Assembly: GCF_013285155.1 (NCBI RefSeq)
Contig: NZ_JABTEL010000008.1
Span: 124,001 to 188,000 of the forward strand
From: Winogradskyella undariae
GTDB lineage: Bacteria > Bacteroidota > Bacteroidia > Flavobacteriales > Flavobacteriaceae
Direction: 5' to 3'
DNA length: 64,000 nucleotides
Below the pieces are notes generated by a model. The model was given only the letters and a program-made list of their open reading frames with translations, did no database searches and was not told the DNA's origin. A program made the position numbers and the translations under genes. Below are positions 1 to 8,336 of the stretch, piece by piece; position 1 is the stretch's first letter, and each line of letters begins with the position of its first letter.

Positions 1-640
1 TTGTTTTAATATATTCGGTAGGCAAAGTTAGATCACATGCTACACAAATTCTAGTGTTAGGATGAAGAATACTAACAAGATCTTCAAGCATCTTCATATT
101 TCTATATGGTGTTTCAATAAAAATTTGAGACTGATTATGTTCAGCAGATAAACGTTCTAGGGTTTTTAATTTTGATTTGCGTTCACTTTTATCAATAGGT
201 AAATAACCATTAAATGTAAAACTTTGTCCATTCATACCAGAGCCCATTAAAGCTAATAAAATAGAAGATGGTCCAACAAGTGGTACAACTCTAATATCCA
301 TTTGGTGTGCTAAATTAGCAATGTCTGCGCCAGGATCTGCAATAGCAGGGCAACCAGCTTCAGAAACTAACCCGATAGAAATTCCTTCTAAACATGGGTT
401 TAAAAATGTATTTCGTTCTTCTACTGTAGTATATTTATTTAAAACCTGAAGTTTTAAACTAGGTTGTGATTTATTAGGTGATATACGTTTTATAAACCGG
501 CGAGCTGTTTTTTCATTTTCAACAATGTAATAATCGAGTTCTTCAACTATTTTTTTTATTGAAATTGGTAATACCTCAAGCGGCGGATTATCACCTAATC
601 TTGTAGGTATAAGATATAATTTACCTTTGTTAGTGCTCAT
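1..640 (-). CDS. RsmI-like SAM-dependent methyltransferase (partial)
   Basis: The gene starts at an ATG (complement of 638-640) and runs off the left edge, so about 213 N-terminal residues are visible and only a short C-terminus is missing. The start MSTNKGKLYLIPTRLGDNPP, the segment SEAGCPAIADPG and the segment VPLVGPSSILLALMGSG are typical of the tetrapyrrole-methylase fold of COG0313 (RsmI group, 16S rRNA ribose methylation). The N-terminus matches a shorter Bacteroidetes variant rather than classical RsmI, so the exact substrate is uncertain. It is the third leftward gene after dnaA and the phosphatase, 107 bp downstream of the latter. Confidence 0.85.
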   Translation of the reverse strand, partial: MSTNKGKLYLIPTRLGDNPPLEVLPISIKKIVEELDYYIVENEKTARRFIKRISPNKSQPSLKLQVLNKYTTVEERNTFLNPCLEGISIGLVSEAGCPAIADPGADIANLAHQMDIRVVPLVGPSSILLALMGSGMNGQSFTFNGYLPIDKSERKSKLKTLERLSAEHNQSQIFIETPYRNMKMLEDLVSILHPNTRICVACDLTLPTEYIKT

Positions 641-747
641 GTATAAGAAACTTTTATATTAATAGAGTTTAGGTCTATTAAATTATATGATTATAAATTG
701 CTTTGGTACTAATTTACGAAAAAGATGTTTTAAAAGTATTTATGATG

Positions 748-1206
748 TTAATCTTGGTTTAATTGTTTGGCCAAGATATCACAAGTTTCATTAATAAGAT
801 TATACACATATTCAAAATCACTATGATCTCCATAATAAGGATCAGGCATGTTTTTATTTTGAATTGAAGTATTGATATCTAAAAATAACTTCACTTTTTT
901 AGTGTCATTTGCATTTCGAGATAAACTGATAATGTCAGAGTAATTTGATTGATCCATGACATAGATATAATCAAAAGTATCAAAATCTGAAACATTAAAT
1001 TTCCGTGCACTTTGAGTACTAATATCTAAGCCGTTATTTTTAGCAACAGCAATAGAACGTTTATCCGGAGAATTGCCAATATGGTAAGCGGCAGTTCCGG
1101 CAGAATCTACATAAAAATGATCTTCAGGCAGTTTAGATTGCATTACTCCATGAGCTAATGGCGATCGGCAAATATTACCCAAGCACACCATTAAAATACG
1201 TATCAT
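748..1206 (-). CDS. Low-molecular-weight protein-tyrosine-phosphatase
   Basis: A 152-residue cytosolic phosphatase of the usual family length. The active-site P-loop CLGNICRS (C-x5-R, residues 8-15) sits at the N-terminus and the general-acid loop is the MPDPYYG motif near residue 120. The family removes phosphate from phosphotyrosine proteins or small phosphoesters; the substrate here cannot be read from sequence. The ATG at 1206 lies 12 bp downstream of the dnaA stop, so the two are probably co-transcribed. Confidence 0.93.
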   Translation of the reverse strand: MIRILMVCLGNICRSPLAHGVMQSKLPEDHFYVDSAGTAAYHIGNSPDKRSIAVAKNNGLDISTQSARKFNVSDFDTFDYIYVMDQSNYSDIISLSRNANDTKKVKLFLDINTSIQNKNMPDPYYGDHSDFEYVYNLINETCDILAKQLNQD

Positions 1207-1218
1207 AATTAAGAGGAA

Positions 1219-2646
1219 TTAAAGCGCTAATTTTTTAGATAAATCTTCAACGTATTTTCTAAATTGTTTATCTGTTGAAGATAAATTATCGACAGTTTTA
1301 CAAGCATGCAATACAGTAGCGTGATCACGTTGTCCTATTTGAGAACCAATACTAGCTAAAGATGCTTTTGTATATTTTTTCGCAAAAAACATCGCTAGTT
1401 GACGGGCTTGTACAATATGACGTTTACGAGTTTTAGATTGTAGTGTGTTTACATCCATTTGAAAATAATCAGAGACTACTTTCTGTATGTAATCAATCGA
1501 AACTTCTCGTTTTGTGTTTTTAACAAACTTCTCTACAATTTCTCTTGCTAAGCTTATTGTAATTTCTTTTTTGTTAAATGATGATTGTGCAATTAATGAA
1601 ATAATAGCACCTTCTAGCTCTCTAACATTACTTTTAATATGTTTTGCAACATACTCTATAATATCTTCAGGCATTTCAACACCATCTCTATAAAGCTTGT
1701 TCTTTAAAATAGAAACTCTAGTTTCAAAATCCGGAGTTTGTAATTCTGCAGAAAGTCCCCATTTAAAACGTGATAATAAACGTTGTTCAATGTCTTGCAT
1801 GTCTACAGGAGCTTTGTCACTTGTTAAAATAACTTGCTTTCCGTTTTGGTGTAAGTGATTAAATATATGAAAGAAAACATCTTGTGTACCTGTTTTACCA
1901 GATAAGAATTGAACGTCATCTATAATAAGTACATCTATAATTTGATAGAAGTGAATAAAATCATTTCTATTATTTTTCTTAACAGAGTCTATATATTGTT
2001 GCGTGAATTTTTCAGCAGAAATATATAAAACTGTTTTTTCAGGATATTTATCTTTAATATCAACACCAATAGCATGTGCTAAGTGTGTTTTACCTAAACC
2101 AACACCACCAAATATTAATAGTGGGTTAAAAGAAGTTCCCCCTGGTTTATTTGCTACAGCAATACCTGCATTTCTAGCCAACCTATTAGAATCTCCTTCT
2201 AAGAAGTTTTCAAAACTATAACTTGGGTTAAGTTGCGATTCTATCTTAACATTTCTAATTCCAGGAATTATAAATGGATTTCTAAGTTCTGGACTTTTGT
2301 TATTAAAAGGAACATCAACATCTTGAGATTTTAATGCAGATCGGTTAGAACTTGGAATCTTTTCTGTAAATGGCTGTTTGTTACCATAGGTGTTTTCCAT
2401 TCTGATTACGTACACCAATTTAGCACCTTCACCTAATTCTTTACTTAGAGATACTTTTAATATTTTAACATAGTGCTCCTCTAACCATTCGTAGAAAAAC
2501 TTACTAGGTACTTGTATACTTAATGCATTACCCGAAAGTTTTACCGCATCTATAGGTTCAAACCAAGTTTTATAGGCCTGTGGTTGTATATTATCTTTTA
2601 TAAAAGCGAGACAATTACTCCATACAGATTGCGCGGTGATATCCAT
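1219..2646 (-). CDS. dnaA: Chromosomal replication initiator protein DnaA
   Basis: A full-length 475-residue DnaA. Domain I is at the N-terminus (VWSNCLAFIKDN), followed by a short linker, the AAA+ domain with Walker A GGVGLGKTH near residue 182 and Walker B LIIDDVQFL, and the C-terminal DNA-binding domain IV with the signature RDHATVLHACKTV. It binds DnaA boxes and melts the origin. The upstream gap (2647-2842) contains one near-consensus DnaA box and a terminator-like hairpin on the dnaA strand, suggesting autoregulation or attenuation. No cluster of DnaA boxes is visible, so oriC cannot be placed here. Confidence 0.98.
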   Translation of the reverse strand: MDITAQSVWSNCLAFIKDNIQPQAYKTWFEPIDAVKLSGNALSIQVPSKFFYEWLEEHYVKILKVSLSKELGEGAKLVYVIRMENTYGNKQPFTEKIPSSNRSALKSQDVDVPFNNKSPELRNPFIIPGIRNVKIESQLNPSYSFENFLEGDSNRLARNAGIAVANKPGGTSFNPLLIFGGVGLGKTHLAHAIGVDIKDKYPEKTVLYISAEKFTQQYIDSVKKNNRNDFIHFYQIIDVLIIDDVQFLSGKTGTQDVFFHIFNHLHQNGKQVILTSDKAPVDMQDIEQRLLSRFKWGLSAELQTPDFETRVSILKNKLYRDGVEMPEDIIEYVAKHIKSNVRELEGAIISLIAQSSFNKKEITISLAREIVEKFVKNTKREVSIDYIQKVVSDYFQMDVNTLQSKTRKRHIVQARQLAMFFAKKYTKASLASIGSQIGQRDHATVLHACKTVDNLSSTDKQFRKYVEDLSKKLAL

Positions 2647-2680
2647 TCGTTAACTTAAATTTTATTGATAGTTAGATTAG

Positions 2681-2707
2681 CAAAAAAAAAGAGAAGTGAA
2701 TTCTCTT
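2681..2707 (-). terminator. Terminator-like hairpin in the dnaA leader
   Basis: On the minus strand a 7-bp stem (AAGAGAA at 2707-2701 pairing with TTCTCTT at 2695-2689, 5-nt loop) runs straight into a T tract at 2690-2682. It lies about 40 nt upstream of the dnaA ATG, and the neighbour on the other side is divergent. It therefore cannot serve as the end of an upstream leftward gene and may be an attenuator. The stem has only two G-C pairs, so it is weak. Confidence 0.4.
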
Positions 2708-2723
2708 GTAGTTTTTAACAGCA

Positions 2724-2738
2724 CAAATATGTGAACAA
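2724..2738 (-). promoter_or_regulatory. Candidate dnaA -7 element overlapped by a DnaA-box-like site
   Basis: The complement of 2724-2731 reads CATATTTG, one mismatch from the Bacteroidetes -7 consensus TAnnTTTG. The complement of 2730-2738 reads TTGTTCACA, one mismatch from the relaxed DnaA box TTATNCACA. The two overlap, which would fit repression of dnaA by DnaA. This is inferred from sequence only. Confidence 0.35.
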
Positions 2739-2842
2739 AATTCTTAAAAAAAAAATATAATTTTAATGAATATTTGGATTTTTTTTCCCATGTTTAATAC
2801 TTTTTAAATTTACAAAATTATTACCAAATAAATGTATATACT

Positions 2843-3250
2843 ATGGATTATAATGAAACTAAATTAAGAGTTCGCTATGGGGAAACTGATCAGATGGGAG
2901 TTGTGTACCATGCTAACTACGCAGCGTACTTTGAAGTAGGAAGAACCGAGTGGTTACGGGAGTTTGGACTTAATTATAGTGATATGGAAGCAGATGGAGT
3001 AATGCTTCCTGTAGTTTCTTTGTCTGTAAATTATAAAAATTCAGCGCGTTATGATGATGTAATTACAGTGAAAACTACACTTAAAAAAATGCCAACTGCA
3101 TCTATTGAATTTGAGTATGAATTACGTAATCAATCTGACGTTTTGATAGCGACAGGAAATACCGTTTTAGCATTTATTAACATGGAACGGAATAGACCTA
3201 CAAGATGTCCAAAATATATTTTAGACCAACTACAAAATTACTCGTTATAA
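2843..3250 (+). CDS. YbgC/FadM-type acyl-CoA thioesterase
   Basis: A 135-residue single hotdog-fold protein. The motif YGETDQMGVVYHANYAAYFE (residues 12-31) is the 4HBT signature with the expected catalytic Asp. The family hydrolyses short-chain or aromatic acyl-CoA thioesters; the preferred substrate cannot be told. It is transcribed divergently from dnaA. Its 3' end converges on the yigZ-like gene and the two stop regions overlap by 6 bp. Confidence 0.9.
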   Translation: MDYNETKLRVRYGETDQMGVVYHANYAAYFEVGRTEWLREFGLNYSDMEADGVMLPVVSLSVNYKNSARYDDVITVKTTLKKMPTASIEFEYELRNQSDVLIATGNTVLAFINMERNRPTRCPKYILDQLQNYSL

Positions 3251-3850
3251 TTCTTTGATGTCAACACCAAAAAATTGTGAAAAAAGATCGAATACTTTTG
3301 AACTGTGGTTTTTTCTGACAGATATTTCTAATAAGCAATCGAGTTCCAATTTTTGATTTGTGATTGCAACGTCATTTTCTTTCAAAATGCGCATCACCTT
3401 ACTCATGTTTTTATATTCAAATTGAAGTTGGAATTCTTTGTTTATTGTTCGCTCTATAATTTTTGAAGCTTCAAGCGCTAATTGTGCACCTGTTCTGTAT
3501 GCGTTAATTAATCCGCCAACACCGAGTTTTACGCCGCCGTAATAACGAACGACTATGATTAAGATGTTAGTGACTTCAAAAGATTGAATTTGTCCATAAA
3601 TAGGCATTCCTGCAGAGTTGTTAGGTTCGCCGTCATCATTGGCTCTATATTGTAGGGTTTCTGTTCTTATCTGATAGGCGTAACACCAATGTCTAGCAGC
3701 ATAATGTTCTTTTTTTACGGCTTCTAAATGTTGTTTTATTTGCTCTTCATTGGTAACAGGAAAAGTAAAACCATAGAATTTACTGTTTTTGTCTTTAAAT
3801 AATTCGCCTTGAGCAGGCTTTGTAATTGTTTTATAAATATCGTCTTCCAT
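3245..3850 (-). CDS. YigZ/IMPACT family protein
   Basis: A 201-residue protein with the UPF0029/IMPACT N-terminal signature DDGEPNNSAGMPI and VRYYGGVKLGVGGLI. The family is conserved but its bacterial role is poorly defined. The open frame extends 18 codons further upstream, but the ATG at 3850 (MEDDIYKT) is chosen because it overlaps the stop of the upstream transporter gene as TAATG, a translational-coupling arrangement. Confidence 0.9.
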   Translation of the reverse strand: MEDDIYKTITKPAQGELFKDKNSKFYGFTFPVTNEEQIKQHLEAVKKEHYAARHWCYAYQIRTETLQYRANDDGEPNNSAGMPIYGQIQSFEVTNILIIVVRYYGGVKLGVGGLINAYRTGAQLALEASKIIERTINKEFQLQFEYKNMSKVMRILKENDVAITNQKLELDCLLEISVRKNHSSKVFDLFSQFFGVDIKEL

Positions 3851-4701
3851 TATGCTAAAGTGACTAATAAGATTGCAATTAAGGCTAAAATAATACCAAT
3901 CCAATTTTTCTTAGAGATGTTTTCTTTAAAGAATATTAAACCGATTAATGTAGAGAGTGCTAAAATTGCAATATGATTTATTGTAAATAATGTAGAGCTT
4001 TCTGTGTTTTCAACACGCAAGGCCATTAGTAAAAAATGTATAGATCCATAATTAACGATACCTAAAGCGAAACCAAAAGGAATACATTTTAATTTAAAAA
4101 TACTTTTGTTTTTTAAAGCTTTAAAAATTAAAAGCGATACACCAATTACAGCTGCCATTGCAAATATTGTAGCAGAAAATAAAGGAATGTTATCATCTGG
4201 AGCAAAATAATTGATAGAAGTATCTATTGTGCCAGAACCTAAAAATAAAATGATAGGTAAGTAAATGGATTGTTTTAGAACACCAATTTCTTTCTGTTTT
4301 ATAGAAGTAAGATATACGGCAACTAAAGCTAGTACAATTCCTGTGATTTTTTGAATACCTATACTTTCCTTAAAAACTAAAATACCAAATAGAATAGGGA
4401 TAATGACACTCATTTTACTAGAAACGGAGGCTACTGAAAGGCCATTTTTCTGAGCCGTTAATGCCATAACGTTAAATATCGCTATAAATAGAAATCCTAA
4501 CATTATAGCGACTACAAACCAATTAGATTGAACTATTTCGGTAGGGTTAATGTTGCCTTCGTATAAAAAGAATCCACAAAAGAAGGCAACAAAATAATTG
4601 ATAACAATAACTTGTAAGGTGTCAATGTTAAATTTCTTCAATAGTTTAAATACCACAAAAATTGCAGTAGAAGATAAGATACTAATGAGTAAGTATATCA
4701 A
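3850..4701 (-). CDS. EamA/DMT-family transporter
   Basis: A 283-residue protein made almost entirely of hydrophobic segments, consistent with about ten helices and two EamA repeats of the drug/metabolite transporter superfamily. The substrate is unknown. Its start overlaps the stop of the HAD phosphatase gene by 4 bp (ATGA), and its stop shares a base with the start of the yigZ-like gene. The three genes form one leftward operon. Confidence 0.88.
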   Translation of the reverse strand: MIYLLISILSSTAIFVVFKLLKKFNIDTLQVIVINYFVAFFCGFFLYEGNINPTEIVQSNWFVVAIMLGFLFIAIFNVMALTAQKNGLSVASVSSKMSVIIPILFGILVFKESIGIQKITGIVLALVAVYLTSIKQKEIGVLKQSIYLPIILFLGSGTIDTSINYFAPDDNIPLFSATIFAMAAVIGVSLLIFKALKNKSIFKLKCIPFGFALGIVNYGSIHFLLMALRVENTESSTLFTINHIAILALSTLIGLIFFKENISKKNWIGIILALIAILLVTLA

Positions 4702-5315
4702 AAAAGGTCTTTTTTAGTTTCAAAAAGTGTAATAATGTCTTCTTTCGTTTCGTCTATATTCCAAGTGTGAAAACCCATGGTAGCAGCAGTATCTGTATTG
4801 TCTTTGGTGTCATCTATAAAGAGACATTCGTTAGCAATAAGATTATTTTCTTTTAACACAAATTCGAAAATATCAGTATTTGGTTTTCTAAAGTGAATTT
4901 CTTGCGATAAATAAAAGGCATCAAAGCAAGCTTTAAATTCTTCAAAGAATGGTGTTGTAGATTTTACAGAATCAATATGTAAATCATTGGTGTTGCTTAA
5001 CAGTATAAGCGTGTACTTTTTTTGTTCTGCTAAATTTTGAATAAATTCTAATCTGTATTTCGGAAAATCTTTCAAGATAGAATTCCAAACGTCAATGAGT
5101 TGTGTTTCTTCTATATTTGAAAATTTACTTTTATAAAAATCAACAAATTCTGAGGTCGAAATTTTTCCAACTTCATAAAGTTCATTGGTTGCATTCATTT
5201 CTGCATCTAACGCTTCAATTTGAAATAAATCTAAAGCATTTTGTATAGCGCCTTGCTTATCTAAATTGATAAATACATCGCCAAAATCGAAAATTAGTGT
5301 TTTAATTTTACTCAT
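4698..5315 (-). CDS. HAD-family phosphatase
   Basis: A 205-residue HAD hydrolase of subfamily IA type. Motif I is FDFGDVF near residues 9-15, motif II is ILLSNTND, and the acidic motif IV is LFIDDTKDN; KPNTDIF supplies the conserved Lys region. Likely a small-molecule phosphatase in the cytosol. In motif I the third position after the nucleophile is Asp, as expected for a phosphatase. First gene of a three-gene leftward operon. Confidence 0.88.
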   Translation of the reverse strand: MSKIKTLIFDFGDVFINLDKQGAIQNALDLFQIEALDAEMNATNELYEVGKISTSEFVDFYKSKFSNIEETQLIDVWNSILKDFPKYRLEFIQNLAEQKKYTLILLSNTNDLHIDSVKSTTPFFEEFKACFDAFYLSQEIHFRKPNTDIFEFVLKENNLIANECLFIDDTKDNTDTAATMGFHTWNIDETKEDIITLFETKKDLF

Positions 5316-5383
5316 TTATTCTTGGTTGCACTTAGTAGAGTTTAAATGCTTTTTTCGTTATTGTAATCTATTAATTTTATTTA

Positions 5384-5418
5384 AAGACCTGCTAGGTTTT
5401 TAAAACCTGTTAGGTCTT
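5384..5418. repeat. 35-bp imperfect palindrome overlapping the ribD stop
   Basis: Left arm 5384-5400 and right arm 5402-5418 are 17 bases each and pair at 14 positions, with a 3-base mismatch (GCT opposite GTT) and a single central T. The sequence (AAGACCT...AGGTTTT / AAAACCT...AGGTCTT) resembles a dispersed palindrome I associate with flavobacterial genomes, and could act as a transcription terminator for ribD. The ribD stop codon (5402-5400) sits at its centre, so the last residues of RibD are encoded by the right arm. Confidence 0.65.
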
Positions 5419-6446
5419 ATTGTTTTTAGCTTATCCTCTAAAATATCAGTTTCAGAAATTAATTGTCCTTTTAGTTCAGGTGCTTTTGTGCCTTCATTAA
5501 ATTGAGAATGACTAACAAAAATTCGTGCTTCGTCCCAAAGCTCTTCATCAATAAAGGTTTGTAATGTTTTTGCACCACCTTCAATAATTATAGAATTGAT
5601 ATTTTTATGATGTAAAACGTTACAGATTTGTTTTGCTATTACGTCTTTTAAATCCCAATTTATAAATTCAGTTGTTCTGTTTTGTGTTTTATTATTTTCT
5701 GAACTGATTACAATCGTTTCGGCTTCATCATTAAAAACACTAGTGTCTGTATTTAATTTTAAATCTTTATCTAAAACCACTCTAATCGGGTTTTTACCTG
5801 TCCAATCTCTAACGGTTAAACTCGGATTATCTTCTAAAACCGTATTCGTTCCAACTAAAATAGCTTGTTCTTCGGCTCGCCATTTGTGCACAAGCTGACG
5901 CGAATAAGTATTAGTAATCCAAACTGGTTTTTGTTCGTCTCTAGTTTTTGGTGCAATAAAACCATTTTTGGTTTCTGCCCATTTTAATATAATATAAGGA
6001 CGCTTTTTATTATGAAAAGTAAAAAAGCGTTTGTGATGTTCCTTGCATTCTGTTTCTAAAACGCCAACGGTAACATTACAACCCGATGCTTTTAATTTTG
6101 CAATTCCCTTTCCTGCAACTTCCGGATTATCATCGATACAGCCAATAACCACATTCGGAATTTTATGAGATACAATTAAATCACTGCAAGGAGGTGTTTT
6201 TCCAAAATGACTACAAGGTTCTAAAGTGACATAAATGGTGCTTTTTGCTAAAAGCGACTTGTCTTTTACGGCGTTAATTGCGTTAACTTCAGCGTGGTTT
6301 CCACCGTATTCACTGGTAAAACCTTCGCTAATTATAGTGTTATTATAAACAATGACAGCGCCAACCATTGGGTTGGGTCTTGTGCTTCCTAATCCGTTTT
6401 TTGCAATTTGTAAACAGCGATTTATGTATGTTTCGTGAGTAGTCAA
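5400..6446 (-). CDS. ribD: Bifunctional riboflavin biosynthesis protein RibD
   Basis: A 348-residue fusion of diaminohydroxyphosphoribosylaminopyrimidine deaminase (N-terminal, zinc motif HAEVNAI with PCSHFGKTPPC) and 5-amino-6-(5-phosphoribosylamino)uracil reductase (C-terminal, from about residue 148, with VGTNTVLEDNPSLTVR and IIEGGAKT). It catalyses two steps of riboflavin synthesis. The start is a TTG at 6446, 2 bp downstream of the preceding lipoprotein stop; no ATG lies at the right place. The 3' end lies inside the 5384-5418 palindrome, so the RPNRF tail derives from the repeat. Confidence 0.95.
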   Translation of the reverse strand: MTTHETYINRCLQIAKNGLGSTRPNPMVGAVIVYNNTIISEGFTSEYGGNHAEVNAINAVKDKSLLAKSTIYVTLEPCSHFGKTPPCSDLIVSHKIPNVVIGCIDDNPEVAGKGIAKLKASGCNVTVGVLETECKEHHKRFFTFHNKKRPYIILKWAETKNGFIAPKTRDEQKPVWITNTYSRQLVHKWRAEEQAILVGTNTVLEDNPSLTVRDWTGKNPIRVVLDKDLKLNTDTSVFNDEAETIVISSENNKTQNRTTEFINWDLKDVIAKQICNVLHHKNINSIIIEGGAKTLQTFIDEELWDEARIFVSHSQFNEGTKAPELKGQLISETDILEDKLKTIRPNRF

Positions 6447-6448
6447 TT

Positions 6449-6907
6449 TTAGAATTTTATTTTTACATCCTGGATTTCATCAACGGTATAGGTTGAAGAA
6501 TATCCCATAATCTTATATTTTATAGCGCCTTTGTAATGTAATTTTAAACTTTGTGTTAGTAAACTACCTAAAAGACTTCCTAGATTTTTATCACTAGTAA
6601 GGCTTGCAGTTGCTACTTTAACCGTTAGCGGAATGGTGAAATTTTTCCTTCTAGGAACATCAAATTCATCCGAAATTACAGAAGCTAGCTCTAAATCATT
6701 TAAGTATACTTTAAGGTCATCGGTTTTTAAAGTCCCGCCAACATCATTTTTATTTAGAAATAATGCATCAGCTCTAATTGTAATGGTTTTAGAATTAGAA
6801 TCTATAACTTCAATATTCTCTAACCTAACAAATTCGGGCTTTTTGGTAAAAGAGCAGTTAAATAGTAGTGTTAAAATTAAGGAAAACATTAGGAGTCTTT
6901 TCGACAT
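6449..6907 (-). CDS. LEA14-like lipoprotein
   Basis: A 152-residue protein with a lipoprotein signal (MSKRLLMFSLILTLLFNC, lipobox Cys at residue 18). The mature part, with alternating beta-type segments and FLNKNDVGGTLKTDDLKVYL, resembles LEA type 2 / WHy-domain proteins. The function is unknown; it is likely attached to a periplasmic membrane face. It is 2 bp upstream of ribD and probably co-transcribed, but no functional link to riboflavin is evident. Confidence 0.75.
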   Translation of the reverse strand: MSKRLLMFSLILTLLFNCSFTKKPEFVRLENIEVIDSNSKTITIRADALFLNKNDVGGTLKTDDLKVYLNDLELASVISDEFDVPRRKNFTIPLTVKVATASLTSDKNLGSLLGSLLTQSLKLHYKGAIKYKIMGYSSTYTVDEIQDVKIKF

Positions 6908-6968
6908 AAAATTCTTTTTATATGTATCTTCATGCCGAAAATAATTCAGCCTTAAAAATCAAAATTTA

Positions 6969-7460
6969 GTGCGTAAAGATACTATTGTTATTCGAGAAAT
7001 TGAAGCCAAGGATAATCCTAAAATTGCAAAAGCAGTAAGGAGTGTTTTAATAGAAATGGGTGTTCCTAAAGTGGGAACGGCTTATGAAGATTCTGCATTA
7101 GATTGTATGACAGAAACTTATGAGGCACCTAAAAAAGCTTATTTTGTAGTAGAAGATGACGATGAAATTATTGGAGGTGCCGGAATTTCACCTTTAGATA
7201 ATTACGATGGTAATATATGCGAATTACAAAAAATGTATTTTATGCCAGAAGCTAGAGGAAAAGGTTTAGGAAGTGAAATGATGGCTAAATGTCTCAATTT
7301 TGCTAAGCAATCTGGTTTTGATCACTGTTATTTAGAAACGATGCCTTACATGGATGATGCTAGAAAACTTTATAAAAAAGCAGGTTTTAAATCTATTGAA
7401 AAACCAATGGGGAATACCGGACATTATTCATGCACCGTTTGGATGCTAAAAGATTTGTAG
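6969..7460 (+). CDS. GNAT-family N-acetyltransferase
   Basis: A 163-residue single-domain GNAT. Motif A for acetyl-CoA binding is ARGKGLGSEMM near residues 95-105, and the C-terminal DARKLYKKAGFK segment is typical. The acceptor is unknown. An in-frame stop lies at 6942-6944 and no ATG follows it, so a GTG at 6969 is the likely start. It is immediately followed by prmC. Confidence 0.85.
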   Translation: MRKDTIVIREIEAKDNPKIAKAVRSVLIEMGVPKVGTAYEDSALDCMTETYEAPKKAYFVVEDDDEIIGGAGISPLDNYDGNICELQKMYFMPEARGKGLGSEMMAKCLNFAKQSGFDHCYLETMPYMDDARKLYKKAGFKSIEKPMGNTGHYSCTVWMLKDL

Positions 7461-7462
7461 TT

Positions 7463-8335
7463 GTGAGATTATTAGACCTTAAAAATAAATTTCATTCAGA
7501 ATTAGATGCTATTTACGGAAAGAACGAAGTGGGAAGCTTTTTTTATTTGTGTACTGAGCATTATTTAAATATTCTTAGAATGCAATTGACTTTAGAACCT
7601 GAACTTAAGATTGAAAATTCTAAAACAAAACTTTTTATTAAAGCAATAAAGCATTTAAAAGCGCAAAAACCGATTCAATATTTATTAGGAGAAACAGAGT
7701 TTTTTGGTTTGACTTTTAAAGTGAATAAAAATGTTCTTATTCCACGACCAGAAACCGAAGAATTAGTCGATTTAATTACAACATCTCACACAAAGGAAAG
7801 TAAAACAGCTAAGCTTAAGATTTTAGATATCGGAACTGGTTCTGGTTGTATTGCAATTTCTTTGGCTAAAAATTTACCCAATGCTCAAGTTTATGCTTTA
7901 GATGTGAGTCCTGAGGCTTTAAAAATGGCAAAGCAAAATGCAGAACTCAATAAGGTAGATATCACTTTTATTGAAGCTAGTATTTTAGATTATAATGCTA
8001 TATCTCAATTTGAAGACGCATCTTATTTCGATGTTATTGTGTCTAATCCGCCTTATGTTAGAGAATTAGAAAAAGAAGAAATTTTACCTAACGTTTTAGA
8101 AAACGAACCTCATTTAGCTTTGTTTGTAGAAGACCATAATCCTTTGTTATTTTACAAAGCCATTACTAACTTCGCAATTCAAAAATTAAAACCAAAGGGT
8201 GTTCTTTATTTTGAAATTAATCAATATCTCGGAGAAGAGACGAAAGCTTTGTTAGAAGAAAAGCATTTTGAAGATGTAGCGTTATTGAAAGATTTAAATG
8301 GAAATGATAGAATGCTTAAAGGAAGAAAATTATAA
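7463..8335 (+). CDS. prmC: Peptide chain release factor N5-glutamine methyltransferase PrmC
   Basis: About 290 residues. The SAM-binding motif ILDIGTGSGCIAISLA and catalytic NPPY motif (VSNPPYVRE) identify PrmC, which methylates the GGQ glutamine of release factors. The frame is open from 7430, inside the GNAT gene, but the family N-terminus (RLLDLKNKFHSELDAIYG) begins at the GTG at 7463, only 2 bp after the GNAT stop, so that start is chosen. Confidence 0.93.
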   Translation: MRLLDLKNKFHSELDAIYGKNEVGSFFYLCTEHYLNILRMQLTLEPELKIENSKTKLFIKAIKHLKAQKPIQYLLGETEFFGLTFKVNKNVLIPRPETEELVDLITTSHTKESKTAKLKILDIGTGSGCIAISLAKNLPNAQVYALDVSPEALKMAKQNAELNKVDITFIEASILDYNAISQFEDASYFDVIVSNPPYVRELEKEEILPNVLENEPHLALFVEDHNPLLFYKAITNFAIQKLKPKGVLYFEINQYLGEETKALLEEKHFEDVALLKDLNGNDRMLKGRKL

Positions 8336-8336
8336 T

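Noticed and set aside
2003..2221. Plus-strand frame of 72 codons
   Set aside because: It lies wholly antisense to dnaA and has no family features.
2647..2842. Possible origin of replication beside dnaA
   Set aside because: Only one near-consensus DnaA box is present, and no cluster or characteristic unwinding repeats were seen.
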